Shown here: piece after piece, positions 1-7,855 of the stretch | Numbering within the stretch: the stretch's first letter is position 1 | How the letters are laid out: every line of letters starts with the position of its first letter | Notes under the pieces: model-generated | What the model saw: the letters and a program-made list of their open reading frames with translations, nothing else | Database searches by the model: none | What the model was told of the DNA's origin: nothing | From: Nocardia otitidiscaviarum NBRC 14405 | GTDB taxonomy: Bacteria; Actinomycetota; Actinomycetes; Mycobacteriales; Mycobacteriaceae | Direction: 5' to 3' | Length of the DNA: 64,000 nt | Assembly: GCF_000308635.1 (NCBI RefSeq) | Contig: NZ_BAGD01000085.1 | Span: 62,001-126,000 of the forward strand | Translations under genes and position numbers: made by a program

Positions 1-222
1 CGAGGCCGCCCACTGGTGTTTGAGGTGTTCGGTCGGCGCGACCACGGTGATCTGGTCGACGGTGCGGTCGGTGAGCAGTTCGGCGGCGATACGCAGCGCG
101 AACGTGGTCTTACCGGCACCGGGCGTGGCCACCGCGAGGAAGTCCCGTGGCTTCGACGTCAGATACTTGGTGAGAGCCCTACGCTGCCATGCACGAAGCG
201 AACCGCCACCACCCGAAGTCAC
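1..222 (-). CDS. DEAD/DEAH-box helicase, N-terminal part (runs off left edge)
   Basis: Only the first 74 codons are inside the window; the gene reads leftward and continues past base 1. From the GTG at 222 the product opens with a Gly-rich tip, then LRAWQRRAL (residues 9-17, resembling a Q-motif/helicase entry) and a Walker A motif TPGAGKT (33-39), followed by VVAPTEHLKHQW, the typical motif Ia of superfamily 2 helicases. The family unwinds nucleic acid using ATP. The GTG start is chosen because it gives a short, sensible N-terminus just before the Q-motif. Subfamily and substrate cannot be judged because the C-terminal helicase domain is outside the window. Confidence 0.75.
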   Translation of the reverse strand, partial: MTSGGGGSLRAWQRRALTKYLTSKPRDFLAVATPGAGKTTFALRIAAELLTDRTVDQITVVAPTEHLKHQWAAS

Positions 223-345
223 TCGGAAGAGATTAGCGACCGCGACCGACACCGCACCAATTCGACACATCACAGTTGGGTGGTTCCCGACACATTGGCA
301 GGTCGCAAGCCAACCGCAACCCAGGTGGGCGATGCTGTAACCACC

Positions 346-1413
346 ATGAACGAGCACGCTGGCCCTTCTGCGACATCCGCCGCACCGAGCGGCGCGCTCG
401 CGCATGTCGCCGCCGCCGTGCGCCGCGGCTGGGAACTCGTCGCCCACGTGGCCGTGAAGGCGTGGGACGATTCGATTTTCGCCAAGTCGGCCGCGGCCGC
501 GTTCTGGCAGACGCTGTCGCTGGCCCCGCTGCTGCTGGGTCTGCTCGGCAGCCTCGGCTACGTGGGCGGCTGGTTCGGTCCCGACACCGTGCAGATCGTG
601 GAATCCAAGGTGATCAGTTTCAGCCGGAAGCTGTTCAGCCCCAGCGTGGTCGACGATCTCATCGCGCCGACGGTCAACGACGTGCTGTTGCGCGGGCACG
701 GCGGTGTGGTGTCCTTCGGCTTCGTGCTCTCGCTGTGGGCGGGCTCCTCGGCCATGGCCACCTTCGTGGACGCCATCACCGCCGCGCACGGTCAGGCCGA
801 TGCCCGACATCCGGTGTGGCAACGACTGTTCGCGCTGTTGCTGTACGTGGGTTTCCTGGTGGCGGCGGTGCTCATCCTGCCGCTGGTCGCGCTGGGACCC
901 GCGCTGGTGGGCCGGGCGCTGCCGGAGAGTTGGCGCGAACCCGGACTGCGGCTGGTGGACAGCTTCTATTACCCGGGCACGGCGCTGCTGCTCATCGTGG
1001 GCTTGACCACCCTGTACAAACTGGCCCTGCACCGCACCCTGCCCTGGCACCGGCTCTTCGGCGGCGCGCTGGTGGCCGGTGTGTTCTTCATGGCCGCCAG
1101 TGAGGGCCTGCGCCGCTATCTGACCTGGGTCACCCGCACCGGCATCAGCTACGGCGCGCTCGCCACCCCCATCGCCTTCCTGCTGTTCACCTTCTTTCTC
1201 GGCTTCGCGGTGATCCTGGGCGCGGAGTTCAATGCCAGCGTGCAGGAGTTCTGGCCCGCCCGGCAGACCCGCTGGACCCAGTTCCAGCAGTGGCTGGCGC
1301 AGCGCCGCCGCCGACGGCTGTCCGAGGACATCGGCCCCGACGAGGGCGACCCGGACACCGACCTCCCGCCCCCGCTGCCGCCCGCGGACCCGCAGCCGGT
1401 ACGCACGGTCTGA
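346..1413 (+). CDS. YihY/BrkB family inner-membrane protein
   Basis: 355 residues with about six hydrophobic segments, the first around 45-70 and others near 115-138, 155-185, 205-225, 238-255 and 270-295, separated by short charged loops. The sequence AAAFWQTLSLAPLLLG and the late GAEFNA motif fit the YihY/BrkB family (formerly misnamed ribonuclease BN), whose molecular function is unsettled. The C-terminus is a cytoplasmic tail rich in Arg and then Pro (RRRRRL, PPPLPPADP). The ATG at 346 is preferred over an upstream in-frame start because it lies directly before the compositionally normal N-terminus. It stands alone, divergent from the helicase gene. Confidence 0.85.
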   Translation: MNEHAGPSATSAAPSGALAHVAAAVRRGWELVAHVAVKAWDDSIFAKSAAAAFWQTLSLAPLLLGLLGSLGYVGGWFGPDTVQIVESKVISFSRKLFSPSVVDDLIAPTVNDVLLRGHGGVVSFGFVLSLWAGSSAMATFVDAITAAHGQADARHPVWQRLFALLLYVGFLVAAVLILPLVALGPALVGRALPESWREPGLRLVDSFYYPGTALLLIVGLTTLYKLALHRTLPWHRLFGGALVAGVFFMAASEGLRRYLTWVTRTGISYGALATPIAFLLFTFFLGFAVILGAEFNASVQEFWPARQTRWTQFQQWLAQRRRRRLSEDIGPDEGDPDTDLPPPLPPADPQPVRTV

Positions 1414-1602
1414 GCGTCGCAGGGCCGACCGTCGGCCACCCGGATCACAACGGCCGTGGTGAGGCGCGCAGGACCCGACCACCGGGTTTCCGTCGGTCAC
1501 GGATCCCTGCACTCACCGAGGCGCTGGCCGAAAACGGTTGCGGTACTTGCCATCGCATGGACGTTTCCGTCATCCCCTGCGCCACGCAGGTATCTTGCGG
1601 GT

Positions 1603-2202
1603 ATGGGTGACCCATTCGATCGAGCCGACGTCCGTTCCGCCACCGCCACCGATATCGACCCCGCCGTCCGCACCCTCACCCGCGCTTTCGAGCACTATCC
1701 GATGACCCGGCGCAGCCTGGCCCCGGACGACTACCTCACCCGCCTGGCCCGCTACCAGCGCCTGTTCCTCAGCGGTATCGGCCTGCCCCACGGTCGGGTG
1801 TGGGTAACCGACGACCACAGCGCCGTCTCGGTCTGGCTGACCCCGCGCACCCCGCTCAGCGTCTTCGCGGATCTCGCCGCGGAATTCGAGGACATCAGCG
1901 GCAGCCGCGCCGACGTTGTCGCGATGGACGGTCCGGTGATCGAGGCGCACCGGCCCGCGGAACCCGTCTGGGGTCTGGCCGTGGTCGGTGTGGACCCGGA
2001 CCAGCGCGGCCGGGGTCTGGGGCGGGCGGTCATCGCCCCGGGCCTGGCCGCCGCGGATGCCGAAGGCGTGCAGGCGTTTCTGGAGACGCAGGACGCGGCG
2101 AATCTGCCGTTCTACGAATCGCTGGGATTCAAGGTCGTCGGCGAAGTCCGGCTGCCCGACGACGGCCCGATGCACTGGGCCATGCTCCGACCGACGCCCT
2201 GA
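1603..2202 (+). CDS. GNAT family N-acetyltransferase
   Basis: 199 residues. The acetyl-CoA pyrophosphate-binding loop QRGRGLG is at 134-140, preceded by the beta-4 strand GLAVVGVDP and followed by LETQDAANLPFYESLGF, the usual GNAT motif B. It should transfer an acetyl group from acetyl-CoA to an amine; the substrate is not evident. The N-terminal part (RTLTRAFEHYP) matches the group of actinobacterial GNATs that resemble puromycin acetyltransferase, but that does not prove a drug target. The ATG at 1603 is used because it directly precedes the first domain strand. It is convergent with the MFS gene that follows. Confidence 0.85.
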   Translation: MGDPFDRADVRSATATDIDPAVRTLTRAFEHYPMTRRSLAPDDYLTRLARYQRLFLSGIGLPHGRVWVTDDHSAVSVWLTPRTPLSVFADLAAEFEDISGSRADVVAMDGPVIEAHRPAEPVWGLAVVGVDPDQRGRGLGRAVIAPGLAAADAEGVQAFLETQDAANLPFYESLGFKVVGEVRLPDDGPMHWAMLRPTP

Positions 2203-2219
2203 GCGGCCGGGCTGGCTGA

Positions 2220-3554
2220 TCAGCGGCTCGCCATGCCCTCGGCCGCGCGCATCCTCGTCGTCGGGGAGGCACCGCGCAGTGTGGGCACGGTGGCGAGGGC
2301 GAAGGCTCCGCTCATGAGCAGCCACGGTCCTGCGGCACCGATTCCGGTGGTAGGTAGGAGGTCGGACAGCAGACCGGTGGCGGTCGCCGCGGGCAGCACC
2401 GCCAGTCCCCCGATCGATGCGAACAGCCCGTAGTAGGTGCCCAGCCAGCGGTCCCCGGCAAGGCTCGGAATCATCGCCCGAGCGGTGGGGGTGGCGATCA
2501 TCTGGCCCACCGTGAACAGCAGGATGAATCCGACCAGTACGGTAAGGGCCGCCACGCCGCGCAGGTTCGCCGCAGCACCGGCCGCCCCGACGGCGAACGC
2601 TGCGGCCATCGACGCCAGGCCGACCGCCAGGCAGGTCGCGGGCCGCAGACCCGCGACGACGGCGGTGACCGGCAACTGCCCGAAGACCACCAGCAGCGAC
2701 GCCACCGCGAACAGCACGCTCAGCGGCGCCGCCGACCCCCACGCCCGGTCCACCTGCAATGGCAGCAGCAGGTAGAGCTGGTTGTAACCGACGAGCTGCA
2801 CGCTCATCACCGCGGCGAAAGCCAGGAACCGGCGGTTCGCCAGCGCCGCACGCCAACCGGACACCGATCCCGCATCACCGTGTGAGCGCTCGCCGGGGTC
2901 GCCGGGCAGCCAGCGCAGCTGGGCGCAACCGATGACCACGAACAGCGCGGCGGCGACCAGGCAGGCGGCGGTGAAGTCGACCAGCAGCAGGGCGGCCCCG
3001 ATCAGCGGTCCGAGGAAGGTGCCCAACTGACCGAAGGCGGTGAACAGGGCGAACGCGCCGAGTCGCGCGGAACGCGCACTGTCGAGTCGAGCGTCGGGGC
3101 GGTCGGGGTCCGTCGCGGTGGCCGCCGGTGCGACCGCGCGGGCGAGCGCGGCCTCCACGGCCGGGGAGAACAGCGCCCCGGCGAAACCGGTGAGCACCGC
3201 CCCCACGGCGATCCCCGCCAGACCGGTGGACAGACCCAATCCGAGGAATCCGAGCACCCGGCAGGCGCAGCCCAGCAACACCACCGGCCGCACCCCGATA
3301 CGGTCGGACAGTATCCCGCCGACGATGAACAAACCCTGTTGCGAGACCGTCCGCAACCCCAGCACCGCGCCGATCACGGCCGAGCCCTGCGCGAGATCGT
3401 CGCTCAGGTGCACCGCCAGATACGGCAGCACCATGAAGAATCCGACATTGAACGCCAACTGGGTCAGCACCAGCAGGCGCACCACCGGACCGGCCGCCCG
3501 GAACCCACTCACCGCGGTCACGCGGCGGTCCCCACCGGGCAGCCGACCGATCAC
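2220..3554 (-). CDS. MFS transporter, last gene of the siderophore uptake operon
   Basis: 444 residues with about twelve hydrophobic segments and an MFS motif-A-like loop (GGILSDRIGVRP) between helices 2 and 3. Its start ATG overlaps the stop of the ABC ATPase gene by four bases (ATGA at 3551-3554), so it is the fourth gene of the iron-chelate operon. Known MFS proteins placed this way, such as EntS-like proteins, export siderophores or recycled siderophores; a role in siderophore efflux is inference from context. An internal GTG eleven codons downstream could also be used. The central loop (around residue 220) is charged and hydrophilic, as usual between the two six-helix halves. Confidence 0.8.
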   Translation of the reverse strand: MIGRLPGGDRRVTAVSGFRAAGPVVRLLVLTQLAFNVGFFMVLPYLAVHLSDDLAQGSAVIGAVLGLRTVSQQGLFIVGGILSDRIGVRPVVLLGCACRVLGFLGLGLSTGLAGIAVGAVLTGFAGALFSPAVEAALARAVAPAATATDPDRPDARLDSARSARLGAFALFTAFGQLGTFLGPLIGAALLLVDFTAACLVAAALFVVIGCAQLRWLPGDPGERSHGDAGSVSGWRAALANRRFLAFAAVMSVQLVGYNQLYLLLPLQVDRAWGSAAPLSVLFAVASLLVVFGQLPVTAVVAGLRPATCLAVGLASMAAAFAVGAAGAAANLRGVAALTVLVGFILLFTVGQMIATPTARAMIPSLAGDRWLGTYYGLFASIGGLAVLPAATATGLLSDLLPTTGIGAAGPWLLMSGAFALATVPTLRGASPTTRMRAAEGMASR

Positions 3555-4333
3555 CGCGCTTCCACCGCGACCGCCGTGGGCAGGAAGCGGATGTGCAGCC
3601 CGCCGTCGGCGGTGTCGGTGACCTCGGCGCGCACCTGGTACACCTCGGCGATCAGGTCGGTGGTGAGCACCTCCCGGACCGGCCCGGCCGCCATGACCCG
3701 GCCGTTGCGCAAGACGATCAGGTGATCGCAGAACATGGCGGCCAGGTTCAGATCGTGCAGGGCGACGATCGAGGTCACCGGCAGCCGCGCCACCAGCGCC
3801 ATCAACTCCAGTTGATGGTGGATGTCCAGGTGGTTGGTGGGTTCGTCGAGCAGCAGTTCCCGTGGCTGTTGGGCCAGCGCCCGGGCGATCTGCACCCGCT
3901 GCCGCTCACCGCCGGACAACCGATGCCACAGGCGGTCGGCCTTGTCCTCCAGACCGGTGTGCGCCAGCGCGGCGGCGACCGCGGTATCGTCGGCCGCGCG
4001 ATCGCTGTCGAACAGGCCACGATGCGGAATCCGGCCCAGCCGCACCACTTCCCGCACGGTGACGTCGACATTGGTGTCCGCGTGCTGCGAGACCACGGCC
4101 ACCGCCCGCGCCACCTCCCGCCGCCCGATCCGGCGCAGGTCACGCCCGTCCAGTTCGACGGTGCCGGCGGTCGGCGCCGCCAGCCCGGCGAGCAACCGCA
4201 ACAGCGAGGACTTGCCGGAACCGTTGGGTCCCAGCAGACCCACGGTCTGCCCCGGCTCCGGATGCACGCTGACCGAGTCGACGACGATCGCCCCACCGCG
4301 ATCCCAGGTCACGCTGTCCGCGTGGAGTGTCAT
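3551..4333 (-). CDS. Iron-siderophore ABC transporter, ATP-binding protein
   Basis: 260 residues. Walker A GPNGSGKSS is at 35-43, the Q-loop at VSQHAD (81-86), the signature LSGGERQRV at 139-147, Walker B with LLDEPTNHLD ending at 170, and the switch His at 193 (ALHDLN). This is the FepC/FhuC-type cytoplasmic ATPase that powers uptake of ferric siderophore or haem. The ATG at 4333 is preferred over a longer upstream reading because it overlaps the permease stop codon as ATGA and sits at the family's normal N-terminus. It lies between the permease and the MFS gene and is likely co-expressed with both. Confidence 0.93.
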   Translation of the reverse strand: MTLHADSVTWDRGGAIVVDSVSVHPEPGQTVGLLGPNGSGKSSLLRLLAGLAAPTAGTVELDGRDLRRIGRREVARAVAVVSQHADTNVDVTVREVVRLGRIPHRGLFDSDRAADDTAVAAALAHTGLEDKADRLWHRLSGGERQRVQIARALAQQPRELLLDEPTNHLDIHHQLELMALVARLPVTSIVALHDLNLAAMFCDHLIVLRNGRVMAAGPVREVLTTDLIAEVYQVRAEVTDTADGGLHIRFLPTAVAVEAR

Positions 4334-5385
4334 GCGGCCGCCCTCCGTCGGAACATGATGAGTACGAACACCGGGACGCCGATCAGGGCGGTGCCGACGC
4401 CCACCGGCAGCGGCGTGGGAGCGAAGGCCACCCGGGACAGCGCGTCGACCCACACCAGGAATACGGCGCCGAAGATCGCGGCGACCGGCACCAGCCGGGC
4501 GTGGCCGGGCCCGACCAGGAACCGGGCCGCGTGCGGCAGCACCAGCCCCACGAAGCCGATCGCGCCCGCCACGCTCACCAGTGCGGCGGTGATCAGCGAG
4601 GTGAGCACCAGCAGCCCGCCCCGCACCCACGGCACCGGCATACCGAGCGAGGCGGCCACCTCGTCACCGAAGGTGAAGGCGTCCAGTACGAAGGCCAGCA
4701 CGACGCAGACGAGAACGCCCGCGACCGCCACCGTGCCGGTCACCCACACATCGTCCCAGCGCACTCCCTCCAGCGAGCCGAGCAGCCAGAACATCACGCC
4801 CCGGGCCTCGTCGGAGTCGGCGAAGGCGAAGATCACGAAGGAGGTCAGGGCGGAGAACAGCTGCGTCATGGCCACTCCGGCCAGAATCACCCGTTCATTG
4901 CTGCCACCCGACCCGCGCGCCAGCAGCAGCACCAGGGCGAAGGCGAGCAGCGCACCGACGAACGCGCCACCGGACATGCCGATCACCGCGCCGCCCAGAC
5001 CGAGCACTCCGATGATCACCGCGCCGGTGGAGGCACCGGAGGAGATGCCCAGCAGAAACGGGTCGGCCAACGGGTTGCGCAGCAGCGATTGCAGCACCAC
5101 ACCGCACACCGCCAGCCCGGCACCGCATGCCGCGGCGACCAGGGAGCGGGGCAGCCGGTCCTCCCAGACGATGGCGTCCTCGGTGCGCCGGACCGGGATA
5201 TCGGTCAGACGCAGGTGGTTGGTCAGGATGTCGCGCACATTCACCAGGGAGATGTCCGCGGTGCCCAGGGTCATGGCGATCATCACCGACAGCACCAGCA
5301 GGGTGAGGCCGATCAATACCAGGGCGGGACCGGTGGCGCGGTGGCGAGCGGCGGTGACGCGGCCACCGCGATCGAGCGCGGTCAC
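4330..5385 (-). CDS. FecCD-family siderophore ABC transporter permease
   Basis: 351 residues, highly hydrophobic with about ten predicted membrane spans, matching the FecCD (BtuC-like) permease family. Recognisable family words are the N-terminal RLPRSLVAAACGAGLAVCG, then NPLADPFLLGISSGAS and the C-terminal GFVGLVLPHAARFL. It forms the membrane channel for iron-chelate import. The start is a GTG at 5385 overlapping the substrate-binding gene stop (GTGA). Only one permease gene is present, so the transporter would have to be a homodimer, as in BtuCD and HmuUV. Confidence 0.93.
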   Translation of the reverse strand: MTALDRGGRVTAARHRATGPALVLIGLTLLVLSVMIAMTLGTADISLVNVRDILTNHLRLTDIPVRRTEDAIVWEDRLPRSLVAAACGAGLAVCGVVLQSLLRNPLADPFLLGISSGASTGAVIIGVLGLGGAVIGMSGGAFVGALLAFALVLLLARGSGGSNERVILAGVAMTQLFSALTSFVIFAFADSDEARGVMFWLLGSLEGVRWDDVWVTGTVAVAGVLVCVVLAFVLDAFTFGDEVAASLGMPVPWVRGGLLVLTSLITAALVSVAGAIGFVGLVLPHAARFLVGPGHARLVPVAAIFGAVFLVWVDALSRVAFAPTPLPVGVGTALIGVPVFVLIMFRRRAAA

Positions 5386-6434
5386 CGCGGTGGCAGCTGG
5401 GCGAGGCCGTCGACGAGCTTCTCGATGCCGTCCACGGCGCGGATCGACGGATTCAGCTCGGCACCGTGCAGTGCGATGTACCGCTTACCCTGTACCGCCG
5501 CCATCGCACCCGCCACCGGATCGGACGCCAGGAAATCCTTCTTGTCGTCCAGGCGATCGCCCGGGAAGCGGGTGCGGGCCAGATCGCCGAGCACCAGGAT
5601 GTCCGGATTGCGGTCCACCACGGCCTCCCAGCTCACGGCCGGCCAGTCGTCGGCCACATCGGCGAAGATATTCGTCAGCCCCACCGTGGTGGCCAGCAGA
5701 TTCGCCGATCCCGTCCCCCCGGCGAAGTACGGGCTCCTGATGTCGGCGAACCAGAAGCCGACGGTCTGCCCGCTGGCCCGCACCTTCTCGACGGCGGCAT
5801 CGGTGCGCTGCCGCAGCTCCGCCACCAGCCGCGCGCCTCGTCCGGGCACGTCGAAGATCTGCGCGAGCTCGGTGATCTCCTGATAGAGGGCGTCCATGGT
5901 CAGCGGCCGGGTGCGTTTGCCGCCGGCGTTGATGGACCGGCCGTCCTCGCAGTCGGTGGGCGACAGGTAGGTCTCGGTGCCGGTCTCGGCGAACCGCTCC
6001 CGGGTGGCGACGCCGCCCTCCCGTTCGAAGTGCCGCCCGAACGATGCCGTGATCAGATCCGGGTCGGTGTCGAGCACGGCCTCGTAGGAGGGGGCGTTGT
6101 CGGCCAGCCGGGGCACCCCGGCATTGGCCTCGGCCAGATTCTCCCGGACCGGATCGGTCCAGGACGCGGTGCCCACGATCCTGTCCGCCAGTCCGAGCGA
6201 GAGCAGGATCTCGGTGGACCCCTGGTCCAGGGACACCACCCGGGCGGGTGCCTGGTCGAAAGTCTGTGACAGACCGCAGTTCTCGAGCGTCAGCGGGTAG
6301 TTCACCACGCCCTCGGTGTCGGATGCCGCCGCCGTGTCGTCGATCGGTTCCGAGGCACCGCAACCGGCGAGCACACCGGCGGACAGCATGGCGACAACGG
6401 CCGAGACGAGTAGTCGGCGGGGGCTCGGGCGCAT
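5382..6434 (-). CDS. Iron-siderophore ABC transporter substrate-binding lipoprotein
   Basis: 350 residues. A lipoprotein signal peptide ends in VLAGC with the acylated Cys at position 25. The mature part has the two-lobed periplasmic binding fold typical of class III siderophore-binding proteins: RVVSLDQGSTEILLSLGLADRIVG near the N-terminus, then PSYEAVLDTDPDLI, and NPDILVLGD in the second lobe. It would capture a ferric chelate outside the membrane and deliver it to the permease encoded next. The ATG at 6434 gives a clean Arg-rich n-region. Fifty bases upstream lies an IdeR-type box, so iron repression is likely. Confidence 0.92.
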   Translation of the reverse strand: MRPSPRRLLVSAVVAMLSAGVLAGCGASEPIDDTAAASDTEGVVNYPLTLENCGLSQTFDQAPARVVSLDQGSTEILLSLGLADRIVGTASWTDPVRENLAEANAGVPRLADNAPSYEAVLDTDPDLITASFGRHFEREGGVATRERFAETGTETYLSPTDCEDGRSINAGGKRTRPLTMDALYQEITELAQIFDVPGRGARLVAELRQRTDAAVEKVRASGQTVGFWFADIRSPYFAGGTGSANLLATTVGLTNIFADVADDWPAVSWEAVVDRNPDILVLGDLARTRFPGDRLDDKKDFLASDPVAGAMAAVQGKRYIALHGAELNPSIRAVDGIEKLVDGLAQLPPR

Positions 6435-6483
6435 CGGGAACCTTTCATCAGGATCGCTCGGCGGTAGCGAGCGGCACCACAAA

Positions 6484-6502
6484 TTAGGGCAGGCTAAGCA
6501 TC
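6484..6502. promoter_or_regulatory. Candidate IdeR/DtxR iron box upstream of the siderophore operon
   Basis: The 19 bases read TTAGGGCAGGCTAAGCATC. Against the IdeR consensus TTAGGTTAGGCTAACCTAA this is about 13 of 19 identities, with the left half TTAGG and central AGGCTAA intact. It sits 50 bp before the lipoprotein start codon. An ideR gene is present in the same window at 25665. Direct repression of the operon under iron sufficiency is a fair inference. Confidence 0.55.
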
Positions 6503-6578
6503 GTACAGACGTTGTCCAGTGGTCCCATGCGCGGCCGATCCTCCGGGAGCCCCGGCACTCGCGGACACCCCCGCGCGC

Positions 6579-7016
6579 TCACGCGTACGGGTCGGTGATC
6601 TCCCGCAGCCGTTCGAGACTGTCCCGCAACTGTCGCATGCGCCGGACCCCGAGATGGGCGGCCCACTCGCTCTCCACCCGCGCGGCAACACCATTGGCGA
6701 CATCCGCCATCTCCCGCCCACGCGCGGACAGCCGCACCAGTCGGGCGCGGCCGTCGCTCGGATCCGGTATCCGCTCCACGTATCCGGCCTTCTCCAACTG
6801 GTCCACCAGGAAGCTCGCCGTCTGCTTGGTGACCTGGGCCCGCTCGGCCAGTTCGGTGAGCCGACTGCCGTCCGCGGCGATCTGCGCGGCCAGTTTGCCC
6901 TGCGCGACCGTGATGTCGGCATGCCCGGCGGCCGCCAACTCGGTGTAGACGCGGGTTTCCATGGATCGGTGGGCTATGGCCATCAGCAGCCCCACATTCA
7001 TCTGGTCGTCGGCCAT
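6579..7016 (-). CDS. MarR family transcriptional regulator
   Basis: 145 residues. The winged helix-turn-helix spans about 50-95: LTELAERAQVTKQTASFLVDQLEKAG followed by a wing containing DPSDGRAR (85-92), the MarR hallmark. It would bind DNA as a dimer and release it on sensing a small ligand. The gene is divergent from the DinB-like gene at 7097, and a good palindrome lies between the two starts, so it probably controls both. The ligand is unknown. Confidence 0.9.
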   Translation of the reverse strand: MADDQMNVGLLMAIAHRSMETRVYTELAAAGHADITVAQGKLAAQIAADGSRLTELAERAQVTKQTASFLVDQLEKAGYVERIPDPSDGRARLVRLSARGREMADVANGVAARVESEWAAHLGVRRMRQLRDSLERLREITDPYA

Positions 7017-7051
7017 CGCACTCCTTGTTTCAGTTCGGCTCTCTGACTATA

Positions 7052-7072
7052 TTAGACAGATAGACTGACTAA
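7052..7072. promoter_or_regulatory. Palindromic MarR-type operator
   Basis: Imperfect inverted repeat TTAGACAG, five bases, CTGACTAA, with seven of eight arm positions complementary. It lies in the divergent gap between the MarR gene (start 7016) and the DinB-like gene (start 7097), the expected place for an autoregulatory site acting on both promoters. Confidence 0.6.
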
Positions 7073-7096
7073 ATGCAGGGCTGGAGGGACAGGGCC

Positions 7097-7813
7097 ATGG
7101 ACCGCGAAGCCAGTTGGCGGATCATCGAGGAACAACGGCTCGCCATCGCCGACATGCTGAGCGGCCTCTCCCCCGAACAGTGGCGGACGCCCTCCCTGTG
7201 CACCGGTTGGAGCGTGCGCGAGGTCGCCGCCCACGTGGCCCTCACCCCGACTCCGCCCGCATTCCCGCTCATGCTGTCCACCGGGATCCGCGCCCGCGGC
7301 AACTACAACCGCTTCATCGACATCATCACCCGCCGCTACGCCGCGGACCCCGACTTCGATCCGGTCGCCGCGCTGCGCACCCACGCCGCCTCGCGCGACC
7401 TGCCCAAGCTCACCAACTACCGGAACATCCTGTTCGACACCATGGTGCACGCCCAGGACATGGCCATCCCCCTGGGCCACACCATCACCGTCTCCCCCGA
7501 AGCCGCCGGCGCCGCCGCCGACCGCGCGGTGGAGGTCGGCTGGCCGGTCTGGGACCGCCACCGCCTCGACGGCGTGCGACTGCGCGCCACCGATTCCACC
7601 TGGGAGCACGGCGACGGAGTCGAGATCCACGGCCCGACGCTGGCCCTACTGCTCGTGATCACCGGCCGCCCAGCGGGTTTCGCACACACCACCGGACCGG
7701 GCGTCGAGATCCTCGCGACTCGGTTGGAAACCGCTTCCCGGGCAACGGAAACCGCGACGGCACCGAAAGGTAAAGGCGAGGAAAGCGGAGATGCTGGAAC
7801 ATGTGAAGTGTGA
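7097..7813 (+). CDS. Maleylpyruvate isomerase/DinB-like family protein (TIGR03083 type)
   Basis: 238 residues. The N-terminal half is a predicted four-helix DinB-like bundle with the typical motif LCTGWSVREVAAHV (34-47), and helices carrying conserved His residues such as TMVHAQDMAIPLG. Members of this actinobacterial family include mycothiol-dependent maleylpyruvate isomerases and mycothiol S-transferases that act on metal-bound thiolate; many remain uncharacterised. The ATG at 7097 is preferred over one at 7073 because GGAGGG stands about eight bases before it and the upstream ATG lies immediately next to the operator. It is likely regulated by the divergent MarR protein. Confidence 0.8.
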   Translation: MDREASWRIIEEQRLAIADMLSGLSPEQWRTPSLCTGWSVREVAAHVALTPTPPAFPLMLSTGIRARGNYNRFIDIITRRYAADPDFDPVAALRTHAASRDLPKLTNYRNILFDTMVHAQDMAIPLGHTITVSPEAAGAAADRAVEVGWPVWDRHRLDGVRLRATDSTWEHGDGVEIHGPTLALLLVITGRPAGFAHTTGPGVEILATRLETASRATETATAPKGKGEESGDAGTCEV

Positions 7814-7855
7814 GAAGGAAGCGTCCCCATGGCCTCGCCGTCACCGACTCTAGCA

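Noticed and set aside
1423..1437. Inverted repeat GGCCGAC/GTCGGCC after the BrkB gene
   Set aside because: Only 7-bp arms with one-base loop and no T run, common by chance at this G+C.
3593..5740. 715-codon open frame opposite the ABC transporter operon
   Set aside because: Antisense to three well-recognised genes; composition is His/Arg/Gln-rich nonsense with no family motif.
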